Part shown: piece after piece, positions 5,275 to 5,562 of the stretch
Position numbering within the stretch: position 1 is the first letter of the stretch
Layout of the letters: the number at the start of each line of letters is the position of its first letter
Assembly (NCBI GenBank): GCA_007131555.1
Contig: SLQH01000067.1
Span: forward strand, 1-5,562
Length of the DNA: 5,562 bases
From: Planctomycetota bacterium
Lineage (GTDB): Bacteria; Planctomycetota; UBA11346
Direction of reading: 5' to 3'
The notes under the pieces: generated by a model
What the model saw: only the letters and a program-made list of their open reading frames with translations
Databases searched by the model: none
Told to the model about the DNA's origin: nothing
Made by a program: the position numbers and the translations under genes

Positions 5275-5562
5275 ATGACTACCGACGACGTGATCAAGCA
5301 GCAGATCAGGGCGCTGCCGACCGGACCCGGCTGCTACATCTTCTGCGATGGTCGCGGTCAGGAGCTGTACGTCGGCAAGGCGGTCAACCTGAAGCGCCGG
5401 GTGGCCAGCTACTTCAGCGCCCGGCGCGGCCTGCCCGAACGCACCACCCGCCTGGCCCAGGCCGCGGCCGAGGTCCGGGTGGTCGAGACCGCCAGCGAGG
5501 TCGAGGCCCTGCTGCTGGAGAACCGCCTCATCAAGGACCTGCGGCCGCCCTTCAACATCCGC
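5275..5562 (+). CDS. uvrC: UvrABC excinuclease subunit C, N-terminal part (cut by window edge)
   Basis: The first 96 codons match the GIY-YIG nuclease domain of UvrC, the subunit that incises damaged DNA on both sides of a lesion after UvrA-UvrB recognition. The N-terminal domain makes the 3' cut. Visible elements are the opening LPTGPGCYIF (14-23, with G-C-Y in place of G-I/V-Y), LYVGKAVNLKRRVASYF (31-47) with Y32, G34, K35 and R42, the metal-binding glutamate E82 in ALLLENRLIKDL (78-89), and RPPFNIR (90-96), where most UvrC proteins have a version of QPKYNI. The rest of the protein (UvrB-binding UVR motif, RNase H-like 5' nuclease, HhH domains) lies beyond the window. The ATG follows the HD gene stop after five bases and has no strong Shine-Dalgarno sequence, so translation is probably coupled to the HD gene. 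Confidence 0.94.
   Translation, partial: MTTDDVIKQQIRALPTGPGCYIFCDGRGQELYVGKAVNLKRRVASYFSARRGLPERTTRLAQAAAEVRVVETASEVEALLLENRLIKDLRPPFNIR

Overview
The window looks like chromosomal DNA from a bacterium of moderately high GC content (about 60% by eye). It is gene-dense and shows no phage, transposase, CRISPR or RNA-gene signature. No gene here fixes the taxon. The UvrC start, a COG1078-type HD phosphohydrolase and two adjacent CNNM/DUF21 proteins are all widely distributed, so I leave the lineage open.

Layout. Two transcription blocks diverge from a 287-bp region at 3663-3949. The leftward (minus-strand) block runs in this order: a protein with four tandem XRE-like helix-turn-helix repeats (3662 to 2445), a 73-bp spacer, a full-length CNNM/CorC-type membrane protein with CBS and CorC_HlyC-like domains (2371 to 1127), and a shorter diverged CNNM/DUF21 paralogue (1130 to 156). 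The last two genes overlap by four bases (ATGA), so they are almost certainly co-translated. The rightward block is a SAMHD1/YwfO-like HD-domain protein (3950-5269) followed after 5 bp by the start of uvrC, which runs off the right edge.

Functions. The two CNNM-type proteins probably form a divalent-cation (Mg2+-type) transport or sensing unit. The four-HTH protein lies upstream on the same strand and may regulate itself or the neighbouring genes. The HD protein keeps the residues that SAMHD1 uses for metal binding and catalysis and is probably a (d)NTP phosphohydrolase. Its tight coupling to uvrC links nucleotide-pool metabolism with nucleotide excision repair.

The least ordinary parts are two. 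The first is the four-HTH protein, which has an Asp8 linker and a C-terminal basic helix and matches no standard family I can name. The second is a roughly 20-bp motif (core TCCCTTACAGACTC) found three times, all outside genes: once just beyond the end of the leftward block and twice as arms of a large imperfect hairpin in the divergent region. The outer pair brackets the whole leftward gene block as inverted repeats.
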